DNA from: Hyposmocoma kahamanoa
Taxonomy: Eukaryota; Arthropoda; Insecta; Lepidoptera; Cosmopterigidae
Assembly: GCF_003589595.1 (NCBI RefSeq)
Contig: NW_020654080.1
Coordinates: 11,001,698-11,065,697, forward strand
DNA length: 64,000 nt
Direction: 5' to 3'
Below are positions 50,201 through 58,093 of this stretch, piece by piece (within the stretch, counting starts at the first letter, position 1; each line of letters begins with the position of its first letter). The translations under genes were made by a program, and so were the position numbers. Under the pieces are notes generated by a model, which made no database searches, was not told the DNA's origin, and saw only the letters and a list, made by a program, of their open reading frames with translations.

Positions 50201-52495
50201 GAAGAGAGGCTGATTGCAGTGTTATGATTGGTCGGCACTCTAGGACTGTCATCGCGCCCGCACCGCTGCTGATCTTAGATTAGCAAGGGCAAAGGTCTCG
50301 TGGACTGCACAGCTTATCGATACCGACATACTAATATCCTCATTTAAATACAAATACCACATCTTTATACAAATACCTAGCTATAAATTATATAATATAA
50401 TCCGTGTATACTTTCAAAAGTAAACTCCGAGAGCACATTTTAATACTGCAAAATACACCTGGAGAAATTTTATTTGTATCTACACCGCACCGAGAAACAT
50501 AAAATACACGAAGACAGAGTGAACTATTTGAAAACGCTGTAGGCATATGGCAATTTTATTTTTCTAAACGAATTAAGTTACTTATACATATGTTGTACTT
50601 ATTTTAATTCGCATCCACATTTTCTATTTTCTTTTTAATTTTATTTGTAATTTTTTATATTTAAATCGGCCACTTCGAAAAGGTTCTACTGAAAACCAAC
50701 GCTGTGGCTTCGCCACAGTATTTGCCGAGTTGGGCGCTTTTCAGTGCACAGCATAAAATCATAATATTGTACTTGTAACATGTATTTTCTTTCTTTCTTT
50801 CTTAATTACAATACTACGTGTCGTTTCGTTTGTGTCTAGTAAATAAGTCTTCTAATTTTTTGTTAGCACCAACGGAAAACACTGATTCATTAAACTAATT
50901 CCACTTTTTGAATATTTCTACCCTGGAAATGTTTAAAAAAATTATTTAAACAGGAAAAGAACAATATTTCATAAGCGAGCAGCTGTAAAAATTAGCAGTG
51001 TTATCCTAATGATATACGTGTAGGTAATTATCGAGGTCAAATGTAAATTTTTCCAAGTCGGAGACGAACATAAATTATCTGTAGGAGCACTAATTATAAC
51101 AGTGGCAGACGGCGACCAGACGCATATAATACGGTCACTGCGCATCTTATAAACAATCTGGAATGTCGCGCCGACTAAAAATCTGCCCCCGTTAGTATTC
51201 TATGCTCGTTTAGATTTAGTAAGATACCCACCCTAATTACCTATCCATGACTTCGATAGAGAAAGTGATCTCATCATATTATATCACCTAGTCAAAGTCA
51301 AAGTCAAATAATCTTTATTTCATATGTCAAAATTACATCTGAAATCGTCATACTGATTAAAATCTACAGCTCATTCGTAAGGCAGATTCCCTTGAAAAGA
51401 ATGAGCAAGTAACTCGAAGGGTTACTCTTTTTAAATATACATTTAAGTACATTTATCATTACAACATTTAATTTAAACATCTTAGATCGAGACTACCTGC
51501 AAGAGCTAAACAGGTCGCTAATACGGATTTTTGTCGTCCAAGTATTCAGAAGCTGTATAATAAACCTTCAGTATAAAGTTTTTGTTTGTGTGTGTTTTAA
51601 ACCTCTCTGTCGAGAATCATTCTGGCAATAGATACTTATAATTATAGCTTTCGGTAAAAATGTTATTTTTATGTAGGTACTCGATGCTGTGAATATAATG
51701 TACCTACAAATCGAATTACACTATAACTCTATATAATCTTATACAATACGTCTACGTGTAGTACTAATATAGAGTAAGTTACAAGCTGACGAGAAGAAGG
51801 CGACAACATCTGGAAATAGTCTTGAGATTATATCGCACTGCCTGGCTCGCTTCGGCGCTGGCCGCGGTCAATTAAACTGCACGCTACCGTTACTTACCGA
51901 CACTATTGACGTACTGACTATTTTTATAAGCGTTACAGTAATCATTTTTACTTGCAAATCTTTCTTTAATTGTCTGATTGCTTACCAAAACCCCAAAGAA
52001 GTGATGAGCTTAAGCTAGACAACGAATCTAATAGAGCTAAGCATCAAATTGAATCATTATACTGTCTTAAAGGAACTATTTCTTTCTTTCAGAAGTCTCA
52101 GCGAGGAAGAAAAACTGCCATTTGTGAAAGAAGCAAACCAACTGAGAATTCAGCATAAAAGAGAATACCCCGATTACAAATATCAGCCACGGCGGCGCAA
52201 ACCACCACCCACCTCAACTTCTGCAAGATTGAAACGAGAACCTTCCCCAGAGAGATCTCAAATTGATTTCTCGAGAATAGAAGTAGAGTCTGGAGAGTTG
52301 CTAGCAGACGGTCCACCGGATGGTGCTGAATTGGATCAGTATTTGAAGCCAGGTCCAATACCCGATTACCACGAGTTACAGCCTCGTTACACGACACACT
52401 CCTTGGCGCACCATCCATCGCAGCTTTACGCACCTGTGCCATCCCATCTGCATCCATCTTGTGCGGACTGGCAGTACCACACTGGGCATCCCTAA
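23268..52495 (+). CDS. SoxE-group HMG-box transcription factor (Sox100B/Sox8/9/10 type)
   Basis: Three exons: 23268-23377, 49105-49251 and 52093-52495, phases 2 and 2, joined as 219 residues. Introns are 25.7 and 2.8 kb. Exon 1 gives [21 protein letters not shown] (residues ~15-35), matching the dimerisation region that marks SoxE proteins. Exon 2 starts the HMG box ([12 protein letters not shown], then [14 protein letters not shown]); exon 3 ends it ([19 protein letters not shown], then YKYQPRRRK). The intron inside the HMG box falls one codon after the LGxxW motif, as in vertebrate SOX9. Known role: sequence-specific DNA bending at ATTGTT-like sites; in insects SoxE acts in gonad and other development. 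Odd points: the near-invariant RPMNAFMVW reads RPMNAFMVF, and the C-terminus is only ~97 residues, far shorter than fly or vertebrate SoxE. ATG context is good (gagccATG). An extra alternative 3' exon cannot be excluded. Confidence 0.88.
23553..23712 (-). repeat. Penelope-like element 3' end in SoxE intron 1
   Basis: About 160 bp identical in design to the 3' UTR next to the GIY-YIG reading frame at 57 kb (gaccTGTAAAGGGCCCGAAACGTCGGT core read on the minus strand, ending CCTAAGAACTCGA). It lies 175 bp after SoxE exon 1. Confidence 0.7.
23713..25270. other. SoxE intron 1, AT-rich, mostly unrecognised
   Basis: 24400-24800 shares phrases (acgaaCAAAATTAGTGGATAAC, then ATAAAAGCATTTT, then ATCAATGGTACAAC) with 28740-29190 and 39920-40080, so it is an old copy of one repeat family. 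Nothing else stands out. Confidence 0.4.
25273..25655. repeat. AACCGACTTC-ended repeat, copy 1
   Basis: Begins ACAACCAACTTCAAAAAC and ends inverted (TTTTTTTGAAGTCAGTTAG). The same ends bound 32810-33082 and 42909-43194. The inverted ends suggest a non-autonomous DNA element, but the class is not established. Confidence 0.45.
25740..26060 (-). pseudogene. Non-LTR retrotransposon polymerase C-terminus, fragment 1
   Basis: The minus-strand frame reads [27 protein letters not shown], then [15 protein letters not shown]. This is the end of an RNA-polymerase-type ORF2 related to the fragments at 33190-33740 and 44030-44165. Heavily decayed and 5' truncated. Confidence 0.5.
26061..26675. other. SoxE intron 1, possible small inverted-repeat element
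   Basis: GGACCAGTTGTACCATTAT near 26168 and AGTGGCATAACTGGTCCGAA near 26251 are inverted relatives ~80 bp apart, suggesting transposon ends. Otherwise nothing recognised. Confidence 0.3.
26680..26985 (+). repeat. Rep-A copy 6 with local palindrome
   Basis: Full-length plus-strand copy. At 26786-26809 the family phrase ttgaagggtaaggg is replaced by a perfect 10-bp inverted repeat, ttgaagggaa / ttcccttcaa, around a 4-base loop. Confidence 0.75.
27680..27918 (-). repeat. Rep-A copy 7 (internal deletion)
   Basis: Minus-strand copy with both ends recognisable. About 60 bp of the middle (between the gccgcc and gtcaactt landmarks) is missing. Confidence 0.7.
28040..28325 (-). repeat. Rep-A copy 8
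   Basis: Full-length minus-strand copy, 120 bp to the right of copy 7 in the same orientation. Confidence 0.7.
28690..29190. repeat. Older repeat split by Rep-A copy 9
   Basis: Flanks 28740-28868 and 29135-29190 match the family also seen near 24400-24800 and 39920-40085 (ttataaaattycayrtata, then ataaaagcacttttgayrta). The break coincides with the Rep-A copy inside, so Rep-A inserted later. Confidence 0.45.
28870..29128 (+). repeat. Rep-A copy 9 (5' truncated)
   Basis: Starts at the ttatttctgccg landmark and runs to cttgttcgtctcgtcgctt. It lies inside an older repeat. Confidence 0.7.
29473..30875 (-). mobile_element. mariner transposon, degraded, with nested RTE fragment
   Basis: Terminal inverted repeats share GGCGCACTATAAGTTTCCG, flanked by TA (29471-29472 and 30876-30877). 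The minus strand encodes a mariner transposase in three broken frames: 30720-30439 ([17 protein letters not shown]), 30530-30123 ([21 protein letters not shown]) and 30019-29807 ([18 protein letters not shown]). The second catalytic Asp is Asn (HHNNA), and the YSPDLAPCDFYLFP block is mutated. The C-terminal part is cut by an RTE fragment at 29702-29809. Confidence 0.82.
29702..29809 (-). mobile_element. 5'-truncated RTE 3' end nested in mariner
   Basis: About 108 bp with a CATCATCATCA triplet tail at the left and the phrase GTCCACTGCTGGACATAGGC, typical of RTE 3' ends. It is flanked by ACCGCGT (29695-29701 and 29810-29816), and the mariner sequence resumes on each side. Confidence 0.75.
31330..31640 (+). 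pseudogene. RTE-type polymerase C-terminus fragment
   Basis: The plus-strand frame at 31343-31606 reads [20 protein letters not shown], then [21 protein letters not shown], then [18 protein letters not shown], the familiar end of RTE ORF2 as in 5495-5689. No tail or duplication found. Confidence 0.75.
31650..32800. other. SoxE intron 1, no recognisable feature
   Basis: AT-rich. A short 31869-32201 minus-strand open frame shows no known motif and is probably chance. Confidence 0.4.
32810..33082. repeat. AACCGACTTC-ended repeat, copy 2
   Basis: Starts TTTAACCGACTTCATAAAAG and ends GAACTTTTGAGGTCGGTT. Internal phrases ACCGATTTTGATAACTC and ATTGGTCCCATTCAAATAT are shared with 42909-43194, in the opposite orientation. 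Confidence 0.6.
33107..33150. repeat. Short Penelope-like 3' end relic
   Basis: TTTCAAACAAATCAACGTTT and CGAGCTCTTCACA match the diverged core of the Penelope-like 3' end over about 40 bp. Confidence 0.35.
33190..33740 (+). pseudogene. Non-LTR retrotransposon polymerase C-terminus, fragment 2
   Basis: Plus-strand frames with stops read [17 protein letters not shown], then [10 protein letters not shown], then [19 protein letters not shown], then [14 protein letters not shown]. The end at 33660-33740 matches the fragments at 25740 and 44030. Confidence 0.6.
34250..34490 (-). repeat. Rep-A copy 10 (diverged)
   Basis: Minus-strand copy with landmarks ccaagtgacggaacgaac, gagctttaa, ggcagaaattggtaaggtgg and aacaaactc. 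Confidence 0.65.
34651..34865 (+). repeat. tRNA-derived SINE-B, copy 1
   Basis: Begins with a tRNA-like head: A box TGGCCGAGCGG (34658-34668) and B box GGTTCGATTCCC (34710-34721), 41 bp apart. It is followed by a ~130-bp body unrelated to tRNA and ends in GCGTTATTATT. This is a Pol III-promoted SINE. The head cannot fold as a normal tRNA because the sequence after the B box does not pair with the 5' end. Confidence 0.82.
34975..35430 (+). repeat. Rep-A copies 11 (partial) and 12
   Basis: 34975-35065 holds the first third of Rep-A (ttttttgccgccaagccg onward). 35142-35430 is a nearly full copy in the same orientation. Confidence 0.7.
35803..36000. repeat. 3' end of a non-LTR-type repeat
   Basis: CATTATCATCATCATAAGCC triplet tail, then GCATGGGTCTCGTAGTG, then CCACGCTGGCCCAATGCGGA, then GGTTTCATCACGATATTTTC. 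This order recurs in lepidopteran non-LTR 3' ends; a weaker relative lies near 9150-9205. Confidence 0.5.
36200..36450. promoter_or_regulatory. GC-rich single-copy block in SoxE intron 1
   Basis: GC-rich island in AT-rich intron with no match to the local repeat families; contains CCTGCGCAAGCGCAGC and CACAGGTG. The short frames over it show no protein motif. Candidate intronic enhancer; no function is demonstrated by the sequence. Confidence 0.25.
36460..37180. other. SoxE intron 1, no recognisable feature
   Basis: AT-rich sequence without coding or repeat signal that I can name. Confidence 0.4.
37183..37305 (+). repeat. Rep-A copy 13 (short, diverged)
   Basis: Landmarks acaagcacatgggacttttc, caacttatgtctcagggt and cgcacgacttcttcg remain, with a large internal deletion. 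Confidence 0.55.
37880..38975. repeat. Unclassified GC-rich block, probably a decayed element
   Basis: GC content is much higher than the surroundings. Several overlapping short frames occur on both strands, all broken by stops and without a recognised domain. A small hairpin TTTTCGACTAagtAGTCGAAAA lies near 38900. It reads like a decayed transposon body rather than a host gene. Confidence 0.3.
38976..39900. other. SoxE intron 1, no recognisable feature
   Basis: AT-rich. The small open frames at 39138-39335 and 39490-39672 have no recognisable motif. Confidence 0.4.
40712..40928 (+). repeat. tRNA-derived SINE-B, copy 2
   Basis: Same head and body as copy 1. The A box is intact (TGGCCGAACGG), but the B box is destroyed by an A/T-rich replacement (caggatatttttattccc). 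ATT triplet tail. TTTCAATGGC before and TTTAATGGC after could be a target duplication. Confidence 0.8.
41457..41784. mobile_element. Non-autonomous hAT element with 8-bp TSD
   Basis: Starts CAGCGTTTTCCAATTGGTGG and ends GTTTCGGAAACACTG (inverted CAGTGTTTCCGAAAC), the CAGxG style of hAT termini. It is flanked by GTTTAGAA (41449-41456) and ATTTAGAA (41785-41792). At 328 bp it has no transposase. Confidence 0.72.
41810..41858. repeat. Perfect 20-bp hairpin
   Basis: Arms 41810-41829 and 41839-41858 (core ACCCATCATCTTCAA) are exact inverted copies around a 9-base loop, 25 bp right of the hAT element. Confidence 0.8.
42590..42730. promoter_or_regulatory. GC-rich single-copy block in SoxE intron 1
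   Basis: CpG-rich segment (gggcggcacgcgcgcac, gcgtgggcgggccgc) in AT-rich DNA, not matching the repeat families here. Regulatory role is only a possibility. Confidence 0.22.
42909..43194. repeat. AACCGACTTC-ended repeat, copy 3, with internal hairpin
   Basis: AACCGACCTCAAAAGTTCG start and TTTTTTTGAAGTCAGTTAA end. Relative to copy 2 (inverted), the TTGGTCCCATTTGAAT segment is present twice as an inverted pair (43009-43027 and 43038-43056). Confidence 0.6.
43404..43965 (+). pseudogene. mariner transposase remnant
   Basis: Broken plus-strand frames read [19 protein letters not shown], then [19 protein letters not shown], then [20 protein letters not shown]. The segment that should lie between NIVLH and LFPK, holding the HDNA and YSPDLAPCDFY catalytic blocks, is deleted. 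Clearly inactive. Terminal repeats not found. Confidence 0.75.
44030..44165 (+). pseudogene. Non-LTR polymerase C-terminus, fragment 3
   Basis: The phrase tatggagtggtattctctgc, then CCTGCAGACTTATTTCCTGA, then GGGCTCCATCGTCGACCTC matches 33550-33710 closely. It is a short 3' fragment. Confidence 0.5.
44712..45010 (-). repeat. Rep-A copy 14
   Basis: Full-length minus-strand copy ending in the ctttcacaaggagctccact landmark. Confidence 0.75.
45343..45640 (+). repeat. Rep-A copy 15 (3' two thirds) plus RTE-like tail
   Basis: 45343-45535 follows the family from gtgaaattacagacatatgg to cttgtttgtcctgtc. 45550-45645 (ggtcccagacccaagagggt, then TGATGATGACGACGATG) resembles an RTE 3' end. Confidence 0.55.
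45822..46555. mobile_element. 734-bp TA-flanked non-autonomous transposon with caagac repeats
   Basis: Ends GCATTGCCCAAA and inverted TTTGGGCAACAC, each bordered by TA. Both subterminal regions are dense in CAAGACCAAGACT/AGTCTTGGTCTTG units. The centre is AT-rich and non-coding. Confidence 0.65.
46560..49100. other. SoxE intron 1 end, no recognisable repeat
   Basis: Longest stretch without a repeat I can name. A CpG-rich patch lies at 48465-48530 (ATCGCGCGCGCACGCC, CGCCCGCGCCGCCCG) close to an ATTGTTTATG Sox-type site. No exon found before 49105. Confidence 0.35.
49520..49790. promoter_or_regulatory. Single-copy GC-rich block with Sox-type sites in SoxE intron 2
   Basis: GC-rich on the left (GGAGCGTTGCGGGAGAGGGG), then GATTGTTTACTCATTA, CCGATAACAT and AAAAATTGTTGAAACC: two ATTGTT Sox-type cores and a GATA core within ~120 bp, ~300-500 bp after the HMG exon. 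Candidate autoregulatory enhancer; inference only. Confidence 0.25.
49791..51292. other. SoxE intron 2, no recognisable repeat
   Basis: AT-rich intron. A 50090-50290 patch is richer in GC, but no motif is decisive. Confidence 0.35.
51293..51625 (-). mobile_element. 5'-truncated Jockey/CR1-type element copy
   Basis: The minus strand matches the 3' end of the 17.2-20.7 kb element: the CTTGGACGACAAAAATCCG coding end, the CGAATGAGCTG phrase and ATAAAGATTATTTGAC. It ends in about three TTTGAC units instead of TTTGAA. It lies in SoxE intron 2. Confidence 0.82.
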
Positions 52496-53159
52496 ATAAG
52501 AATGTTGCGTGATTAGAAAGTGTCTAAAAGTTCATCCCTTTCAATGACTGAAACATAATTCGTCTACTTCGAAATCTTAACTAATTAATATGGCGTCATA
52601 CTAATACTTTAGTTCTTTTTGTGACCTTTTTTAAAGTGTGCTGACCTGACGAGGTCAAAAGAGTTGTTGCAAAATGTTTTTATAACCTACAAAAATAGGT
52701 CACATGGCTATTCAGAATTTGTAAATAATATGATGGCACATGGTGGCTTGCAGACGCGCACGTGCGTGTAATCAGGGATGTTATATTAGACAAACATTAT
52801 CATTGCCATGTTTATAGATTAAAGATATTGCTGTTGAAGTTTGCAGTGATTTAATAATTACTTCAACGAACTCTTATTTGGTTTGTGAATAAAAATTGTA
52901 TGATATAAACTTTTCCATGTTTCAAAATAGGTACTTTGCATACCAAGTAATATTGTCTCTACATTTTTAGTTGTAGCTGTAAGTATTTTAAGTTGATAAT
53001 TATTTAAAGAATAGCTATAATTATGTTCCAAAGCTAAAACAAAACTTAGCATTAGGTAAGTTTTTAATGTAAATTACTCTGTAAGTAAGCTCTAAGAAAA
53101 TAGGACTTAAGATGTCATTGTGATGATTAAGTACATTAAAGTTAATGTTACTGTATCAA

Positions 53160-53165
53160 AATAAA
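53160..53165 (+). terminator. Candidate polyadenylation signal of SoxE
   Basis: AATAAA 665 bases after the SoxE stop codon, at the end of an AT-rich stretch with no other reading frame. It is plausible as the 3' UTR end. Confidence 0.4.
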
Positions 53166-53169
53166 ATAC

Positions 53170-54985
53170 TTGAAATATGTTTTTGTGTTTTATATCTGCA
53201 AATAGCTACTTATTTTGCGGACTTGTAAAACTTTGTTTTGTTTTTTTGGGCAATCTCATTTAGTGTTTATTACGATTTATATTTCATTTCATTGGTTAAT
53301 TTCATGTGACAAGCGTAATACGAACATTCTCAGAAGCGTTATCCTCTTTAGGTATCTGCGATACGCGACCCCTACTGCCCCGGCGCAGGCGACCGGGCAG
53401 CGAAGTATGCGCTGCGCGCTTCCGGCGCTCACCCGGCGACCAATGCGCGTACAAAGCCTCTTTATTCTACCCTTATCGAGCAATTTTCGCAGGCTAATGA
53501 GGCCACTACATATGTATATCGATTATGTAATTATGCGACTTCAGAAGGCACTCGGCCGATTTATCTCTCCGCCTGTTCTGATGTGCCGCCTGCAGATAAG
53601 CAGATGTCATCCCGAGCGTAAGTAGTTGTTTGTTAGTAAGTTATTTATTGAAAAGAACCTCCTTATATCATACTAAAGTAGTTACTTTATGGATGACCTG
53701 AGTATTAATTAACCCCTTTAACTAACTAACCCCCTTTGTCATGCCCCTCTCTCCCCTTCTTTTTTCTTCATCTAATAATAGAAAAACATTCTAAAATATC
53801 GATACAACTTTTTTCCTTGGAACGTTGACATATTAGCAAAAGATCCTAATTCCGAGATGCTACTAGGAAAACGCGTCAAAATAAGGTCATTATGAAGTTG
53901 TAATGGTGCATCATGGTTTGCATTATTAAGATTTAATGCAAATGGAGCTTGTGGCTCGTGCGGCGGCTCGCGTTTCAGACGGACCGACCCAGCAGCGCAG
54001 GCACAGTGGCAGGCGTAGATATTGAATACTTTACAGTGGTTTTTGTGCGTCAACACATGAGATATTAATTACTGGGGCGGAGGGCACTACGCTCAATTTT
54101 ACGCTTTAATCTGCACAACGTCAGTGTGAAGAGGTTTCGATTACCCTTCTCGGTTTTCAACACAATGTGCACAAATAACGAGGGTTTTTTATAAGATCTT
54201 AAAACAAATTCATAATAGTTAGGATATTATTATATTAACAAATAAGAGATCGATCTAAATAAAAATAAGTATATCGAAAACTATTTTAAATAAGAAACTA
54301 TTGAACTCTTAAATCATAAGTAAATAAATTGCATACTGGCATAGCGTTTCTATGTTTGTCACATTTCTTTCAATAGAGTCATTTATACAAAAGAATTCAG
54401 TAAAGTCATATGCAATTTGATATTTCTAGTCAAAACAAAAGAAGGGTATTATTATAAAGCATTTTACGTTGCATATGATAGAAACTTAAACAAAATAATA
54501 AGCCCCGACAATCTTGTAGCCAGCTCATCAAGTTGCAGTTCAAGTGGACAGAGACAGTTCGTGTGAATCTCGACAGAGAATCGGGCGCAGCTGTAAGCCG
54601 ACACCGCGGCGTCTGCGCAGCGTCGAAATCAGATCCCGAACCCTAAGCCAGTGCTTACATGTGTGGAATAATGCTAGAAAATTTAAAACAGTACGTACTT
54701 ATAATACTTGTTAAAACTATAACCAAGAAGAAAATAAGTAAGTACCTACTTGCATCTATTCTTATAAGCAGTACCAGATTTAAGAAAGTATTATCAAACT
54801 TAAAACTCAATTCAATTAAAGTGACTCCTTACAAGAGAACTATGCCCAACTGTGTTACTTGTACAAAAACGGTACGTAGCACTACGGATCTCATTACATT
54901 TCTTTTCAAAATAGTTCGAAGGACAATAATTTGAACTTGATGTTTTTAAATACTTTATTCCTTTTGTAACAGAAACATTTTTCAG
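53170..54985. other. Region downstream of SoxE, no gene established
   Basis: Contains GC-rich patches at 53370-53470, 53940-54020 and 54530-54650 in AT-rich DNA. The open frames over them (53215-53625, 54659-54934) have no recognisable motif. The last patch could be a promoter or upstream exon of another gene, but this is not supported further. Confidence 0.3.
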
Positions 54986-54994
54986 TACTAACAG

Positions 54995-55230
54995 ATCGAG
55001 TTCTTAGGTTTTCGCGATTGTTACACATAAGGAAATGAAACTATTTTTCCGGATTTAAATCGCATATATTTGTTTTTTCAAACAAACCGACGTTTCGGGC
55101 CCTTTACAAGTCCATTGGTCACGATTGACTGATTTGGTAACTGTACCATTTTATACTAAATCTATGGGTTCAACACAACACAGATTTAGTATAAATTCTA
55201 TGCTTCAACTAGTTATGTCTAATATTGATA
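54995..55230 (-). repeat. Penelope-like element 3' end, copy 2
   Basis: Same end (tcgagttcttaggttttcgc on the plus strand) and the CGACGTTTCGGGCCCTTTAC core as at 57 kb. The ORF part is missing. Confidence 0.7.
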
Positions 55231-56950
55231 CAAACCACCCTATTTTTCACTATAGTTACAATAGTTATTAATTAAATACCTTATTTTGAATTTTACAAAG
55301 AAACATTCCAATTTACGCTACATTAATTTTTACAAATTATTTTATTGAATGAATTTTTATTAAGTTCAATTTATTATTAATTAATAATAGAAATTAGACT
55401 AACAGAGTTCAGATCATTCTTGTTCTTCGCACTAACGCCATCTGAAATTAATTTACCATACTATTGTGAATAACGTTGATAACGATTGTGAATAACGTAG
55501 TTAAACGAGTTGTGTTTTACCATGAGGCAACACTAAGCCTTCTTGTCAATGTCAAATTAGTATTTATAGGTCTATGGTCAAATCATTAAAAAAAAAAAAG
55601 AAAAATCAAGCAACAAAAATGATATCAACTCGATCGTAGATTCATTTTAGTACTATTTGTTGTGCGATTACAGCTTTAATGTGTTTTCAAATACTACCAG
55701 ATTTACCGATGGGAAGTGTTTAGTGCAATTGTATTAATGGCCAAATTACCGAATGGCTGGATTCAGCTGGTAAGTAGCGAAAACAATACAGGCTTGAACT
55801 ATTGAGATTCAATTGATCAGAATGGGTAATTGTTTTTCTTGCCCACATTGTCTCCCTTGAACTCTCTTAATTGAACAATTTGCCCAATTGAACGGTCAGT
55901 GTGTTCAATACTTGTGTGAAGAATTTCGTAATTCATTTGCCTGACCGATTTGGGAATTTTGTATGAATGTCACAACATTACATATTATTTGCCAAATCAG
56001 TAAAGAACTTTAATACTGAGGTGCTAAATATGTAATTTCCACACAAATCGAGTTGAGTCATAAAAAATACATAAAATGCGTAGATTAATGTGTTATTAAA
56101 TAGCTGCAAAAGACGCTCTATACTAAACAATTTTGACCTTGGGTCATTCCAGCAAAAATTACACCGCGGTTCAAAAAAAATTACACAATTTGGTTTTAAT
56201 TGTATGACTAGAATACGCCAAATAAATCAAATCATTAGAAATAAATGAGATTTTTCGTATATTGTACAATTATTGTATTTTTTGTCTTCATCAAAGGAGC
56301 CATAGTGCTGTCGTCAATAGTGAAGCATTTTTTCCTATAATATAACATTAGTAACAATTCTTGCAGTTATTTGTGTTAAGATTATTTTAGGTTGAAACAC
56401 AAATTAGAAAACATTGAGATTGTCAATCGTTTTATTTGTGCGCACCACTGAGAATTTTGAAATACATATTATTGGTTGCCATGGTGATGGCTCAACACTC
56501 CTCCTCAAATTAAAACTAAACATTTGTTTAATTTACTACAAAATCCGCAATTTCGAATTTCAGCAAGTATAATACCTACACAAAATAACTTGTGTGATTT
56601 TGTAAAACAGTATATTCAGTATAAAAACAACAACAATTATTTTAAAATACAATTCTCATTTGTTACATATTAAAAACTAAATGAAACAATTATTACACAA
56701 CATAAAAATCTTTTCTTACTTTCACATACTTATACTGTTCATGTTACTCTCCTCCTAAATGATAACATGTTAAATTGGTACAACATTTGTCATTTACTTA
56801 ACAACATACAAATTTAACACATAAACCTGTTTATGAAAGTATAAAACTTCTTGACACAAACTTTTCATCATCATGTCAGCCAAGTTTTCTGCAGATGTAA
56901 TGTATTCAATGTTTATAACATTACTTGCTACTAAATCCTTTAAAAAATGT
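55231..56950. other. No recognisable gene
   Basis: AT-rich; 55200-55400 resembles the sequence at 57130-57300 (ATAGTTACAATAGTTATTAA, then TTATTGAATGAATTTTTATT), so both probably belong to the same Penelope-like 3' UTR. The rest is unrecognised. Confidence 0.4.
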
Positions 56951-56956
56951 TCTCAT

Positions 56957-57970
56957 ATATCGAGTTCTTAGGTTTTCGCGATTGTTACACATAGGAAATG
57001 AAACTATTTTTCCAGATTTAAATCGCGTATATTTGTTTTTCCAAACAAACCGACGTTTCGGGCCCTTTACAGGTCCCATGGTCACGGTTGACTGAGGTGG
57101 TACAGTCTTCAACCAGTTATGTCTAATATTGATGCAAACCACCCTATTTTTTCACTATAGTTACAATAGTTATTAATTAAATACCTTATTTTTTATTTTA
57201 CAAAGAAAACTTTCCAATTTACGCTATATTAAGTTTTACAAATTATTTTATTGAATGAATTTTTATTAAGTTCAATTTATTATTAATTATTAATAGAAAT
57301 TAGAATAAACTAAAACATATTAATTAGTACTGCAGTCTTATATCTGTTTGGGAATTTTCATTAGAGGAAATACTGGATCCCAAACTGGTGGCGCGGAGAA
57401 ACCATCTTCCCTGTTGAAATTAGGATGTTTTTTAATTTCAATGGCCTCTCGCAGCATCTTTTGCAAGGATCTGGGGTTTGTCAAACTTCATTGTGTAGGT
57501 TTATCCATGACATGCTCGCAGACTGCAGATTTGTTTACGCGACAGTGTTTGACATCAGCTATATGTTCTTTGACGCGGGTACAAATACTTCGCTTTGTTT
57601 GTCCAATATAAGAGAGACCGCACTCACAGTCAAGCTTGTAAACTCCTGCATCCTGTAAGGGGATGTTACATTTCACGGGTCTCAGGAACTGAGAAATCTT
57701 CCTCAGGAGCTTGTAGTAGGTCTTGATAGATGCGCGCCTGAAGACTCTTCCGATCTTGTCTGTAACATCTCTCACGTAAGGTAAGATGGCAGGTCTTCGC
57801 TCGACTGTTGGTGGTTTCACACGGGGCCTGTGGCATTGGCGTGGAATCTTTAACTTATTCACATGTAGGACTTGCTTTATATGTTGAAGTTCCCCTGCCA
57901 GATGATTACTGTCGCAGACACCATGTGCTCTCTGAAACAAAGATTTGCCCACGATAGCTAACTGGCTGGG
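56957..57970 (-). mobile_element. Penelope-like retroelement, 5' truncated, with GIY-YIG endonuclease
   Basis: The minus-strand frame 57952-57488 ends in a GIY-YIG domain, GVYKLDCECGLSYIGQTKRS then RVKEHIADVKHC, then HVMDKP. After a stop near 57488 another frame continues with the expected C-terminus (MLREAIEIKKHPNFNREDG). The 3' UTR follows to 56957 with CCCGAAACGTCGG. The reverse transcriptase is missing except for its extreme end, so it is a dead 5'-truncated copy. Known: these elements use the GIY-YIG nuclease for integration. Confidence 0.85.
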
Positions 57971-58093
57971 ATGGTGATGGACCTTCTTTCTTGGTCTGTA
58001 TTTTGGTTATTTGGTCTGTATATGTAATGTATTTTGTAGCAGTAGAGCTCCTTGTGAAAGAGTACATCCAGATAAGTGTTGCCACCTTACCTA

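Noticed and set aside
52098..52457. 119-codon open frame on the minus strand
   Set aside because: It is the antisense shadow of SoxE exon 3, which encodes the conserved HMG end in the other direction.
53215..53625. 136-codon open frame downstream of SoxE
   Set aside because: No motif, no codon bias and a chance overlap with another open frame on each strand; the GC-rich composition explains the lack of stops.
56957..57345. Hammerhead ribozyme expected in Penelope-like ends
   Set aside because: I looked for CTGATGA and GAAA cores with flanking stems on both strands and saw none in this or the other copies.
57348..57658. Two plus-strand open frames of 77-87 codons
   Set aside because: They are antisense to the Penelope-like GIY-YIG C-terminus.
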